A stretch of 64,000 nucleotides of DNA, taken from contig NC_070616.1 of the NCBI RefSeq assembly GCF_027172205.1, positions 12,762,001 to 12,826,000 of the forward strand, written 5' to 3'. Source of the DNA: Podarcis raffonei (taxonomy: Eukaryota > Chordata > Lepidosauria > Squamata > Lacertidae). The position numbers and the translations under genes are program-made. The notes under the pieces were generated by a model. That model saw only the letters and a list, made by a program, of their open reading frames with translations, was not told the DNA's origin and searched no databases. Of the stretch, positions 14,316 to 23,689 are shown one piece after another; position 1 is the stretch's first letter; every line of letters begins with the position of its first letter.

Positions 14316-17300
14316 GGCAACTACTACTGTTTTTAAGGGACTACTGTTTTTAGGGATGCGGGTGGCGCTGTGAGTAAAACCTCAGTGCCTAGGACTTGCT
14401 GATCGCAAGGTCAGCGGTTCGAATCCCCGCGGCGGGGTGAGCTCCCGCCATTTGGTCCCAGCTCCTGCCCACCTAGCAGTTCAAAAGCACCCCAAGTGCA
14501 AGTGGATAAATAGGTACCGCTTTATAGCGGGAAGGTAAATGGCGTTTCTGTGTGCTGCGCTGGTGCTGGCTCACCAGATGCTGCTTAGTCACGCTCGCCA
14601 CGTGACCTGGAAGTGTCTCCGGACGGCGCTGGCCCCCGGCCTCTTGAGCGAGATGAGCGCGCAACCCTAGAGTCGGACACAACTGGCCCGTACGGGCAGG
14701 GGTACCTTTACTTTATCTTTACTGTTTTTAAAAAACAATTATAGGTATAGAAGAGGTTTCATTTATTTTCAGTTGCTTTTAATTGCTATGTAAGCTCAGA
14801 GCAGCATACATACAATTAATTAAGACCAAACAGTCCTTGCTCATAGGTTTGCTGTCTAAAAAGACACAGCACAAAAGCAAAAAAGGTATGAGGAGGGAAG
14901 AGGAAAGAAGTGGCCTCTCCTCATCTAACCCTGTACTCTCAAAGGTCAAGCACCTAGAGCCAGCTTAATACCTACCCAGTGTGAGATTTGGGAGAATAAA
15001 TCAAGAAAAGCTGATGCTTCTATTCCAGCCCTTGATTAACCCCATAAGTGTGATTTCCCTATGTAAACAGCTTCCCTTAATGGCAGTGATATAAAACAAC
15101 CAACCAACCATGGAATTTTGGTTTGATATAAGTTTTAAAAATATAGATAGACAAGAGAAAAGGAAGAATGCATGATAAAACAATATCATAGTTAAAGGGG
15201 AAAGGAAACTCTCTAATTACAGAGTATCACAGGCAAGCTTCTGGGGACCATTAGAGTAAAACAAGCAAAGGATTTCCAGACTTCTCTATGTTGTTGTATT
15301 TCAGTAGAAACGATAAAATCACCATCACCATGTATATAACTCTGGATAACATTGCATGCTTCTGATTAAATAGACTGTAGTCCATGGAACCTTATGCTAT
15401 AATAAATTTGTAGGGGTGGTATTCAGCTAAGTTTTACACAGAGTAGACACATTGAGATTAATGAACATGACTTAAGTTAGGTCCATTAATTTCAAAGGGG
15501 TTACTTAGCTGAATGCCACATTTAATCTTCAAGGGGCCACAAGACTCCTTTGCCGCTTTTATAGCCTAAGGAGAAGTTTAGATGTGTGCAAGTTATGTAG
15601 CCAGATCATAGCTGGAAAATATATATGCGCAGCCTGAGGAAGTACCAACCACCTTGGGCCTGCTCACAAAAAGCAAGTCTATAGAGTGAGAGGCTAGGAT
15701 GTTTGCTGTTTCCAGGAGCTCTTCTCATGGTGAGACTTTTGGAGGGGAGCTAAGAGTTGGTTTTGCCCCTGGGTGAGAATCCAGAGGCTGAGAGGTAGAG
15801 TGTGTCAGAAGGAAAATGAAAAGATATTGATTTACATATATGAGTAACTTTGTATTAACTTGTATTACATGTACCAGTAACTTTGTATCACATTTTTATA
15901 CATCACTGTGCATTTTTATAATATTCTGTTTTAAGTTGTCTGTTGTTGTTTCAGTTATCTGTACACTGATCAGAGAGATTTTAAAAAATATTTTAAGCAG
16001 TATAGAAATTAAAGAATCAAATGCATCTATGCTTGAATGACATGTGATCAGAAGCTTGAAGAGCTTCCACATAGAAAATAGAAGACAAATGGAATGTATG
16101 TAATCATGGCCTCCCAAATTTTATCAACTGCTGTTGAGAAAGCTGCTTGGGTGACTTCAGTTGCATGCTATATAAGAGACCATGTACCAGAAATTCCTGC
16201 ACTAATAGACATCCCCACCAATCTGTCCATGGCCCTTTCAACATACTGACTGAAACATCGCAAGGGGCAACACACCATCTACTAAAGACTTTGTATAGTG
16301 ATTCCTTTTTGTGTTATATTTGTGTTGGTTGATAAGGTCTTCTCCCCACCCCCCCACCCCCGTCCCCTTCCCTTTAACAGATCTCCTCGCTTATTGTTAG
16401 AGTTCAGGAGTCCGAGGCCCTGCTTAGCGAACTTCAACAGGCATTTTCTCAAGCCAGGAGAGATGTCCAGGACCAAATGGTAAAAGAGATGCAGACTTTT
16501 TAAAATAATCTTGGGGTTTTGAATAAATAAATAATGTCACTGTATGGCTTTTTACTCCAAATGACAGCTTTGTAATTATCCACTTGCCTGCCCTTCCAAG
16601 GCAAAGAATGGTTGATGCCAGGCAGTTAACAAACTTGAGTGCTGTCCATCCTCACCTACATATATGTATATATAGAGAGAGAGAAATAAGGAGATTGTAC
16701 CTGGCTGACTCCTGACAGCAAAGCTAGGTGTGCATCTGTTTCCTTGTTCTCTCTGCTTATCCAGCTGTTTGAGGAGCCCAGATATGCACATGGTGGTGGG
16801 GAACCCATCAAGATGGCCACTTTCTAAGGAATATTAAGGAAGGCAGGGGAAGGGGGCACTGAGGACACTGCAGCAATAAGAGGAGTAGGGATATCTCAGT
16901 TGACCATGTCCTGAGAGATGCAGAGGAGTCCCACAGAGCTACTAGCGTGGTGTGGTGGTTAGAGTGCTGGGAGACTAGGGTTCAGTCCCCACATGAGTCA
17001 CAGCCTCTCAGACTAACCTACCCTACAGGGTTGTTTTGGGGATTAAATGCAATGGAGGGAGGGGGGAGAGAACCATGTGCACTACCTTGAGCTGCTTGGA
17101 GAAAAAAAGGTGAGATATAAATGCAATAAATAAATAATAACATAATGATGAATTCTGCCTGCAGTGTAAAGGCCAGAAAGGCTGTCTTGTCAGAAGGTGG
17201 TAAATGCTCAACCTAAAGTCTCTTGGGAACGGTTGATGGCAGAGGTTTTATGTCTTTCATCTTGTCCTGGGGTAGCTTATTCTTATCCAGCAGTGGCGTG

Positions 17301-20300
17301 TATTGCTTCCATGGCTTTTGAACCCACTCTATCTGCACACTAGAACAGTGGGAAAAGTGGATTAGAGATTACACAGGTGGGATTCAAGTATCTATAAGTG
17401 TCTTCCTAGTGTCATTTGTTGCTGGCTCTGTCCCAGAAACTTCACAGTGATAGGAATGGACACTAGGCTAGAAGTGTTTGCCCATGTCTTGACCAGTAGG
17501 TCAGTCTTCCATTCAGGAAACAGGCACAAAATATGCCTATTATAAACTGGTTTTTGCCTTTAACTTCCTTCTTTTTCATATGTAAGTGCAGATTCTGATT
17601 TTAGATTTTGTAATACCTTTTCTTGACTGGCAGTGTAGATTTTTCTTCATAATGTTACCCACCATGAAATTGTTTTACTGATGAAGGCTGAATGCAAAGT
17701 TTGTAAACAGCAAATGCGTACTTATTTGCACACTCAGTTCTGAGCAGTAGAACAGTTATTGTCATCCTGGTACTGGGTGTTTTGAATTTTTCTTTTCACT
17801 TCATGTAACAAGATTCCTTTTTGTCTGTTTACCTTCGGAATCATGTCGGTATGAATTATTGTTCAATTGTGTCTGCTGCAATCGATTTTACTTTCAGTGT
17901 TAAACTTTTCAAAGGCTATTAAAGCTCTTTGAGGTAATTGAGAACTCTGACCTTGCAATGGAGCAAGGGCACCCTTGCGGACAAGAAAAGACACATCTAT
18001 CCTTTACTGCTTCTGGTAATATGCTGCTTGTTGGAATGAGAAACCATGATGCAATTGATCTTTGGTCGGTTAGCTGTAAGGTGTTTTTCTGCAGCAGTTT
18101 AATTCCCACTGACTCCTACATGATTTAAAATCACTTCCTATTTCCAATCTGGGGTAGGTGTTGACACAAAGAGAGGTAGTGTTTTACCTTGCATGAGCTT
18201 AGAAAATGTTGGAGATGCAACTTCATTGATTTTGAAACCATGACTTTGAAATATTTGTGTGTGTTTTTTCCACCGGAGGCTGTCCTGACGCAGTCAAGGG
18301 AACATGTCTCGGAGGAGTTGTTGAGACTCCAGAAAGACAATGAAAGCCTTCAAGGAAAACATTGCCTGCATGTCTCTTTGCAGCAGGCTGAAGACTTTAT
18401 CCTGCCAGAATCTGGAGAGGTAGGAGAATATGTTTGTGGTTATTGACTGGAAGTTATTCTCAACATGAAAAGCTCAGGGAGATAGTTGAGTAAAGATGTA
18501 CAAGTTAGTTTCAGGTGCCTCTGTATCCACACAAACACAAGGATTCTCACTTCTGCCCCAGTGAGAGGTTAGGTTAGTACATGTTGACCTTAACTTCTGG
18601 GCACATGCATAAATGAGCTTTCTGTGCACACAAGTGTGACAATGAAATACATGCCTGTTCCTTTAAAAGTCCAGTGTACCTGGGACAATGGCCTAACCTT
18701 CCCCATTGCATAGCAACCTGCCTGTCACATTTCCGAAATCCTCCATGCATTCAGGCTGGAATTCCTCCCTTGATGGTTCTGTCTACCAGGAGCAGTGTTC
18801 GAAACTCCCATAGTTGTAGGCGCATTTTGCGACAGGGGGTTTCATTAGCATGAGCAGTTTCTGAGCTCTGGGCGCAGTCCTGTGCCTAAGATTTCAGATT
18901 AAAACTGCAGAGTGGAAGGAGGACCTTTTTCTGCCTCCCCACCTCCAGCTACTCTCTTAAGACTGGATAAGAGACCCTCTTAAGAATGTTAGGGGGGTGG
19001 GCAAGGGAAGGACTAGACCATGTGAAAAATGAACATAATATTTTAGCTGCAGTTCATTCATTTTCAGCTTTGTATTCTTGTTACAAAAAGTGTGAATAGA
19101 CATTCCATTGTTGTGTCCATAACCTGGGTTTAAGGTGCCATTTAGCTCCTAGCTTTCATATCTCTGTTTCTAACACTGACCAGGAGTGGGTTTGACATCT
19201 CTGTCTCTAGAGTCTCACCTTTTCACTTTTCCTTCTTCCTGGGTTGCTGAAAGGTGCCAATGATCCATCTCTTTCTCTCTGTCAGATACAACATGTCCCA
19301 AGTTTCATCCCCTAGAGGTGAGCCCAAGTCTAATTGGCCATACCTGATTAATTGGCCATACCACCTTCCCCCATCAGTTCCCTCCCCTGACTCTACAGGG
19401 TGAAAAGAAATAAGATGATTTCCTAGAAAATGTGACATCTCTCTACTGAATGTCATGCTTGATTCTTGCTCCCTCCTCACTAGTATGCATTTTCCAGTTG
19501 TACTCTAGGAATCTCACACAGGTGCCTTTTTGCTGAGACATCATTCTCTGCTTGAGGACTCTGCTCTGGTGCCTTTAGGTCGTGGGACCTTGGTGTCAGA
19601 TGCTCCTCAGTGTGGATCTCTACTTCCTCAACATTTCTTCCTCACCCTGCCACCATCCCCCAGCTGACTTTCAGAAAGAGATTATCTAGCATTTGGACAC
19701 ACAGCTTTTTTGGGAGGGGAATCTAATGTTGGTTTCTCTCTTTAGTGTATACTTCCCTCTTCTGCTAATTTTAAAACCGGTTTCTACAGGGGGCAGGGTG
19801 GTAAATATTTTGTTACATTAGGGCTGTGTCTGGGCATGGGAAAGAGAGAGTGCTTTGTTCTAGAACTGTGTCAACCTTCCTTTCAGGAACTCCGCGACCT
19901 GGTCCTCAAATATCGGGAAGACATCATTAGTGTGCGGACAGCAGCAGACCACCTGGAGGAAAAGCTGAAGGCGGAGATTTTGTTCCTGAAAGAGCAGATT
20001 CAAGCTGAGCAATGTTTGAAAGAGAACATAGAGGAGACTCTGCAGCTGGAAATAGAGAATTGCAAAGAGGAAATAGGTTAGAAAAGGGCAAGTGCTGGGC
20101 CTGGAGGGAGAGGGCAGCACCGAGCACCAGAGCAGAAAGGTACCCTGAGCTGGAAGGAAACTGCTCCTCTAGTTGCACAGAAGGATCAGTGCCATTCATT
20201 GCATCTAAACCACACAAAGTGCTCTGCAATATCTTGGTAACCCTTTCAAGAGCCTTGAAAGGTAGTTTTCCACTTCTCGTCCCCCATATTGAGAGGAGCA

Positions 20301-22602
20301 TCCCAAGAAACTTTTTCAGGGTCATGCCCGATGTGCTTTAATGAAACCACTTGAAATAAGTCCAATGTTTGAAATGGGACCCTGCAACCAAATAACTGGC
20401 TAGTTGAAATTGATATGGGAAATTCAGTACTTGTTTCCTCATCCTGCCTCTAGCCGCTACTTTTTGATCCTCCTTGCCTCTTTAGGGTTGCCAGTTCAAT
20501 CCTCTAGTGACAGCGGACATAGCATGCAGCCTGTCACAGCACTTTGCCTCATTATCCCCTTCTTATTTCCTCTGCCTCAATCAGACATTTAGGCTCTTCC
20601 ACACTCAAGTGCACTCCTCCTCTGGCCATCTTGCTTATGGAATTCCCTGCTCCTCCCCTTTCTAGAACCTTTTCCCAGTCCTCAGCCTGCCATACAAAGG
20701 TATTCCTGCCCATAGGGATTTGTGTGAGGCTTTAATCATAGCCAAACACAACAGTGGTTGTGACTTTTTTTAAAATTGGTTTTATCTTTTTGTAAACAGC
20801 TTTGAGGGGTTGTTTTTGGGGTTGTTGTTTTTTTGCAATCAAGCAGGGTATAAATATTAGGAAATAAAAATAAATACATAAACAAGCTTTTCCTTCCTCC
20901 ACGGAAACTTCTTATCTCTACTGATTTAAGATAGATGGCACGAGTTTTGTGTCTCAGGCTCAGAGTCACAGGACAAGGTGAGAGCTATGCCTGAGAGCTA
21001 GTAGGTTCCTGAGAACAGAGCACAGGTATGAGGGAGCCACCTGCCGCTGCTCAGCCTCCTTCCCTTTGCAAAGGGAGGGCAGGGCCCTAATATTCCGTGC
21101 CAAGATAAGTTGAGAGGAAAAAATCAGCAGCTAGAGGCTCAGACAGGAACATACACATTGAAATATGATAAACAGTCTTTTATGGAATTCCATCGGTGAG
21201 AAAGTGATGTTGGCGACTTCAGTCCCTACCTGGCCAGCATGTGCCCGAACACAAGGTTGGTTAATGACCTGAAAGTCTCTCTCTTCTCTTACAGCTGCTG
21301 CTTCCAGTCTGAAAACAGAACTGGAGAGAATAAAAGCAGGGAAGGAGCAGGTAAGGGTTCCACCTGGATGCTTTAGGGGATGTTTGACATGCTCTGGTGA
21401 AAAACAGCCTCTCTCTGTCCACCTTGTAGCAGCAGCCCCTGTAGAGCAGGTGGGCGTCACTTGCCCAGGACTTGCAGTTGGCCCAAGTTTTCTGGGGCTG
21501 TTCAATACAGGAGAGTGTTCATTGACTGCAGGCTTTTCCATTCTCGTTTTATTAAAGGCCAGGGAATTGTAAGATTTAGTTAACTTGCAGTCAGTTCATG
21601 CAGGTGAATGCCAGACAAGGGCAGTGTTGAACCTTATGCAACTTATTCTTGATTTCACAGTTGGAATCCGCCTTGAAGGAGAAAAACCAACAGCTGGAAA
21701 GCTTGCAGGAAAGGAGAAACAGCCTTGAGGAGCAGCTGAAGAAGGAGTTGGCTGCAAAGGTAACTATTAATGAAAATAGGTTGTGTTCATGTAAAAAGGG
21801 GGGGCATTATTTGCCACTCCAATGCCCCCTGACCATCAGGGCCATCTTACAGTGCAATGATAAGCCCTTTCATGCAAATAAAAACTTGTTTCAGGCAAAC
21901 CTGGAGCAGCTGATGTTTGAGGAGAAGAACAAAGCTCAGCGGCTGCAGACAGAATTGGATGTTAGTGAGCAAGTGCAGAGAGATTTTGTGAAGCTTTCGC
22001 AGACCCTTCAGGTAGGGTTGTTGGCACAATTGGTGAATAAACCAAGGGGAGATTCAGAAGAGATTTTCCAGACTCCGGAAAGCCCAAGCTGGACTGGGTG
22101 GGCTCTAATGCCTAAGTAATAGTAGTAAATTGACAGCTAGTTGCCTTGATTATTATTATGGTCACTTAGTGCATCTGACAGAGTATATAATAATAATAAT
22201 AGCAATTGTGGTATAATTTACACTGATTTATGTTAGTTAAACCATACTCTAAAGAAAGTCTGTCTTTATCATCTCGCTACAGTAACACCCCAGAACCCAA
22301 ATAGCCTTTTTAATTTCTCCCCCTCTGATTAAAATGTACTCCCATTCATTAAAAATGTTTCCCACCTATTGATCAGCTTTAGCAGCCGAACAGAAAACAA
22401 TCCGTATGGGCTGACGGGTTTTTCACTGCAGTTTACAGTATTTTTATGATCTAAGGTCTGGGAACCCGGAAATAATGAACCAAATAATTTTTCCTCCTAG
22501 GTCCAATTGGAACGGATCCGGCAGGCAGATTCCCTGGAGAGAATCCGTGTGATCCTCAACGACACAAAACTGACAGACATTAATCAACTGCCTGAAACAT
22601 GA
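1063..22602 (+). CDS. RABEP1: Rabaptin-5 (Rab GTPase-binding effector protein 1), 3' part, 14 coding exons
   Basis: Rabaptin-5 is a coiled-coil effector that binds Rab5-GTP and Rab4 on early endosomes, partners the Rab5 exchange factor Rabex-5, and links to GGA adaptors. Exons with AG/GT borders and matching phase: 1063-1182, 2038-2173, 2986-3164, 4803-4925, 9465-9929, 10154-10258, 13979-14095, 16381-16479, 18279-18419, 19887-20076, 21295-21350, 21661-21759, 21895-22011, 22501-22602 (stop TGA). They give 682 residues against about 862 in human, so roughly 180 N-terminal residues (Rab4-binding region) lie upstream of the window. The large exon keeps HSLD (9495-9506), the human caspase-3 site, and FGPLV (9681-9695), the GGA ear-binding motif. 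The last three exons encode the C-terminal Rab5-binding coiled coil, ending TDINQLPET as in human. Recognition is from recalled human protein sequence, near-colinear throughout. NUP88 lies tail-to-tail downstream. Confidence 0.97.
2385..2745 (+). mobile_element. CR1/L2-like LINE 3' end
   Basis: A 5'-truncated LINE in RABEP1 intron 2. The residual frame IVKLWNCLPWEAVVATHLDG matches the C-terminal end of CR1/L2-group ORF2 proteins (NLWNSLP...DGFK). A 3'UTR block follows (CATCTGGTTGGCCACTGTGA, GCTGGACTGGATGGACCAT). Confidence 0.7.
4302..4440. repeat. Palindromic hAT-like MITE
   Basis: GATCAGGGATGAGGAACCTG at the left is mirrored by GGTTCCCCTTCCCTGATCTA at the right, with inner arms CCTCCAGATGTTACC and CAACATCTGGAGAG. 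Located in RABEP1 intron 3. Confidence 0.75.
4478..4545 (+). repeat. CR1-like tail fragment
   Basis: CTAGATGACCCTTTGGGTAC followed by CTTCCAACTCTGTGATTCTA is a CR1-type 3' terminus without a recognisable SINE head. Located in RABEP1 intron 3. Confidence 0.55.
5080..5268 (+). mobile_element. MIR-like SINE
   Basis: It contains GGTTCAAACCCCCACTTTGG, CTCACTGGGCCAGTCACTCA, CTAACCTACCTCACAGGGTT and CACCTTGAGCTCCTTGGTGG, ending in AATAAA repeats. This is the MIR-like, L2-tailed SINE layout common in reptiles. Confidence 0.65.
5480..5850 (-). repeat. Unclassified interspersed repeat, possibly LINE 3' sequence
   Basis: The 370-bp block begins ATTTTATTTGTATGCTGCCT, the inverted form of a common reptile LINE end. 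An internal near-repeat is visible: CAGCCTCAGCTTTTGTAGCT and CAGCCCCAGCCTTTGTAGCT about 120 bp apart. Confidence 0.4.
6045..6215 (+). repeat. CR1/L2-like LINE 3'UTR fragment
   Basis: It contains GGCATCTGGTTGGCCACTGT and TGGCCTGATGTGGCAGGGCT, the 3'UTR block also present near 2660. No coding remnant remains. Confidence 0.6.
6474..6855 (+). mobile_element. Sauria-type SINE with 14-bp target-site duplication
   Basis: The full-length element is 6488-6841, in RABEP1 intron 4. It begins GGACGCGGGTGGCGCTGTGG and has a tRNA-like B box (GGTTCGAATCC). A central part carries GTAGATAAATAGGTACCGCT, and it ends CAGGGGTCCCTTTACCTTT, resembling squamate Bov-B LINE 3' ends. Flanks repeat TAATATGCACATTA at 6474-6487 and 6842-6855. 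Confidence 0.9.
6955..7062. repeat. Palindromic hAT-like MITE
   Basis: CCAGCCTTTGCCAAACTGGT and GCCCTCTAGATGTTTTGG pair loosely with GGTGGTGAAGGCTGCC at the right. The right arm is decayed. Confidence 0.55.
8003..8195 (+). mobile_element. tRNA-derived SINE, GGGCTCAGTGGTAGAG family
   Basis: The head GGGCTCAGTGGTAGAGGGCA matches a tRNA A box. The body has TCCTGAAACCCTGGGAAACC and CTGCCAGCC. The tail is ACCAACGGTCTGACTTTGTA, a common lizard SINE layout. Located in RABEP1 intron 4. Confidence 0.7.
8313..8443 (-). mobile_element. tRNA-Lys-headed SINE with CR1-like tail, reverse
   Basis: Inverted copy in RABEP1 intron 4. The CR1-like tail (AGAATTGGAAGGGACCCCGA) comes first on the plus strand. The degraded tRNA-like head (GAGATTAAGAGTCTCATG) follows. 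Confidence 0.75.
8930..9410 (-). mobile_element. CR1/L2-like LINE ORF2 C-terminal remnant, reverse
   Basis: Minus-strand reading across this stretch shows a degraded C-terminal ORF2 block (GHSMKLN, LRTDKRK, NLLPSEAGMATNLYGFK). It is followed by the same 3'UTR block as the copy at 2385. Located immediately before the large RABEP1 exon. Confidence 0.7.
11785..11876. repeat. hAT-like MITE right arm
   Basis: TGATGGGTGTTGTAGTTCAA and ACATCTGGAGGGCACCAGGT are the right arm of the family. The left arm is not clear. Confidence 0.55.
12585..12726. repeat. Palindromic hAT-like MITE, degraded
   Basis: AGGTGGGGAGCCTGCAACC at the left is mirrored by GTAGGTTCCCAATCTCTG at the right, with GGGAACTGGAGTCCAGCAGC inside. 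Located in RABEP1 intron 6. Confidence 0.5.
12808..12872 (-). repeat. CR1-like tail fragment
   Basis: GTAGAGTTGTAAGGGACCCA and the following bases are the inverted CR1-type 3' end shared with the tRNA-headed SINEs. No head is visible. Confidence 0.55.
13150..13257. repeat. Palindromic hAT-like MITE, compact
   Basis: CCAGGGCAGCCTTTTTGCCA with CTGGTGCCCTCCAGATG at the left mirrors CATCTGGAGGGCACCGGGTT and AAAGCTGCCCTTGG at the right. The 108-bp copy is a near-complete palindrome with a short loop. Confidence 0.8.
13650..13746. repeat. Palindromic hAT-like MITE, degraded
   Basis: GACCCCTCCAGATGTTTTGA and CTACAACTCTCATCGGCC at the left, with GAGCATCTAGAGAACATGAG at the right. It directly precedes the tRNA-Lys-headed SINE at 13752. 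Confidence 0.6.
13752..13896 (+). mobile_element. tRNA-Lys-headed SINE with CR1-like tail
   Basis: The head resembles tRNA-Lys(CUU): TAGCTCAATTGGTAGAGCAT, GAGACTCTTA, then B box GGGTTTGAGCCCC. After a linker (CCTGCATTGCAGGGGTTGGA) it ends in a CR1-type tail, CTAGATGACCCTCG...CAACTCTACAATTCTATGAT. Located in RABEP1 intron 6. Confidence 0.82.
14235..14313 (+). repeat. Compound GA/GT/GA microsatellite
   Basis: GAGAGAGAGAAGTGTGTG passes into about ten GT units and then about sixteen GA units. Located in RABEP1 intron 7 next to a Sauria-type SINE. Confidence 0.9.
14343..14730 (+). mobile_element. Sauria-type SINE with 10-bp target-site duplication
   Basis: Same family as the 6488 copy, at 14353-14720 in RABEP1 intron 7. 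It lies just after a GT/GA microsatellite. Flanks repeat ACTGTTTTTA at 14343-14352 and 14721-14730. The tail reads GGGGTACCTTTACTTT. Confidence 0.87.
16938..17141 (+). mobile_element. MIR-like SINE
   Basis: It starts GTGTGGTGGTTAGAGTGCTG and contains AACCTACCCTACAGGGTTGT and CACTACCTTGAGCTGCTTGG. It ends in AATAAATAAATAATAA. Located in RABEP1 intron 8. Confidence 0.7.
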
Positions 22603-23685
22603 CACCCTCCATAGCAGGGCTCTAAGGCTGCAAATTTTTTGTTTTGTTTTGTGTTTGTTTCTGGTTTTTTTTTTTTTTAAAGAAAAACCCTCATCTTTAT
22701 AGCAAAACATTTAATAATTATTATTTAACTCTTAACTGAAAGAAGCAGAAGATGACACAGGGGAACAATGATCCAGGCTGTGTTTCTGGAAGGGAGAGAT
22801 GGCTTTGTGTTGGGGGCAGAAAAGCGTCAGATGGAGAGATGAGCAAGATGCTTTGGGGGGGGGGGCTTTAGTGGGGGACCGGACTTGTCAAAATAACCAC
22901 CCTATCCTCCCTCTCTCACCTCCACCCCTACTCTGGAATTCGGCTCTCTTCTTTCTCTCACCTCTTCCCATTAAAAACAAAATACTGTGGTGAAGGTAGT
23001 TCTGCAAATCAAATCTCCCCTTCTCCCCAAACCATATTTTGGAGTGAAGCTGTTGAACTCCACCCCAATGAAGACTGAAGGGCTACCAGGGGTATTGAGT
23101 GAGAGAGCAGGCTAGGCAGATGCTGGTCTAGCATGCTGTATGAATATTTTATATTAAAATATGAATTTATCTGCAGGACACTGGATTTGGGGTTTTTGAG
23201 CTCGGTGCACACATTGTATCTCGTATGTTGTGCAGGAGGAGACCAATTGCTGTTGAAAAGTGTGATGGGACAGGATGTTCGGGGGATGGGGGGCAGTGTA
23301 GATGAGAAGGCTCTGAAGTTGTCGAAAGAGAGGACTTGGCCTTCGGGGGAAAGCGACCACTAGAAATAAAAAGCCTCGCCCTGCAGATTGTTGGGGGAAG
23401 AGAATGGGTGGCAAATGCACCCTGGAACGGCTGCAGGAGCTGTTTGAAAACAACACTTTTTGTGTTGCCTTTATTTCAGAGGTGGCAGGCAAAGATATCC
23501 TGCCCTAGTTGAGCTGAAATTTAGGATCTTTTCATTTATGGGAGGGAGCTATATCCCACCATTCCTCCCCTCGAAGTGTGTGTGCTTTATGGGGGGGGGT
23601 ATTTAATCTGAATACAAAGGACAGAGGATGGAATTAGGTTTTTTATGACTCTTTAATAAAACAAACATGTCGATTTCAAGGCAAA
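22603..23685 (+). other. RABEP1: RABEP1 3' untranslated region (minimum extent)
   Basis: The stretch after the RABEP1 stop has no splice-supported coding frame. It is T- and G-rich with short homopolymer runs. An AATAAA at 23655-23660 is the best early polyadenylation signal. The mammalian 3'UTR is longer, so transcripts may continue past this point. The right end is inferred. Confidence 0.5.
23655..23660 (+). terminator. Candidate RABEP1 polyadenylation signal AATAAA
   Basis: A canonical AATAAA hexamer lies about 1.05 kb after the RABEP1 stop codon. It is the first clear hexamer in a plausible context, but a more distal site before 26.9 kb cannot be excluded. Confidence 0.45.
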
Positions 23686-23689
23686 GTGG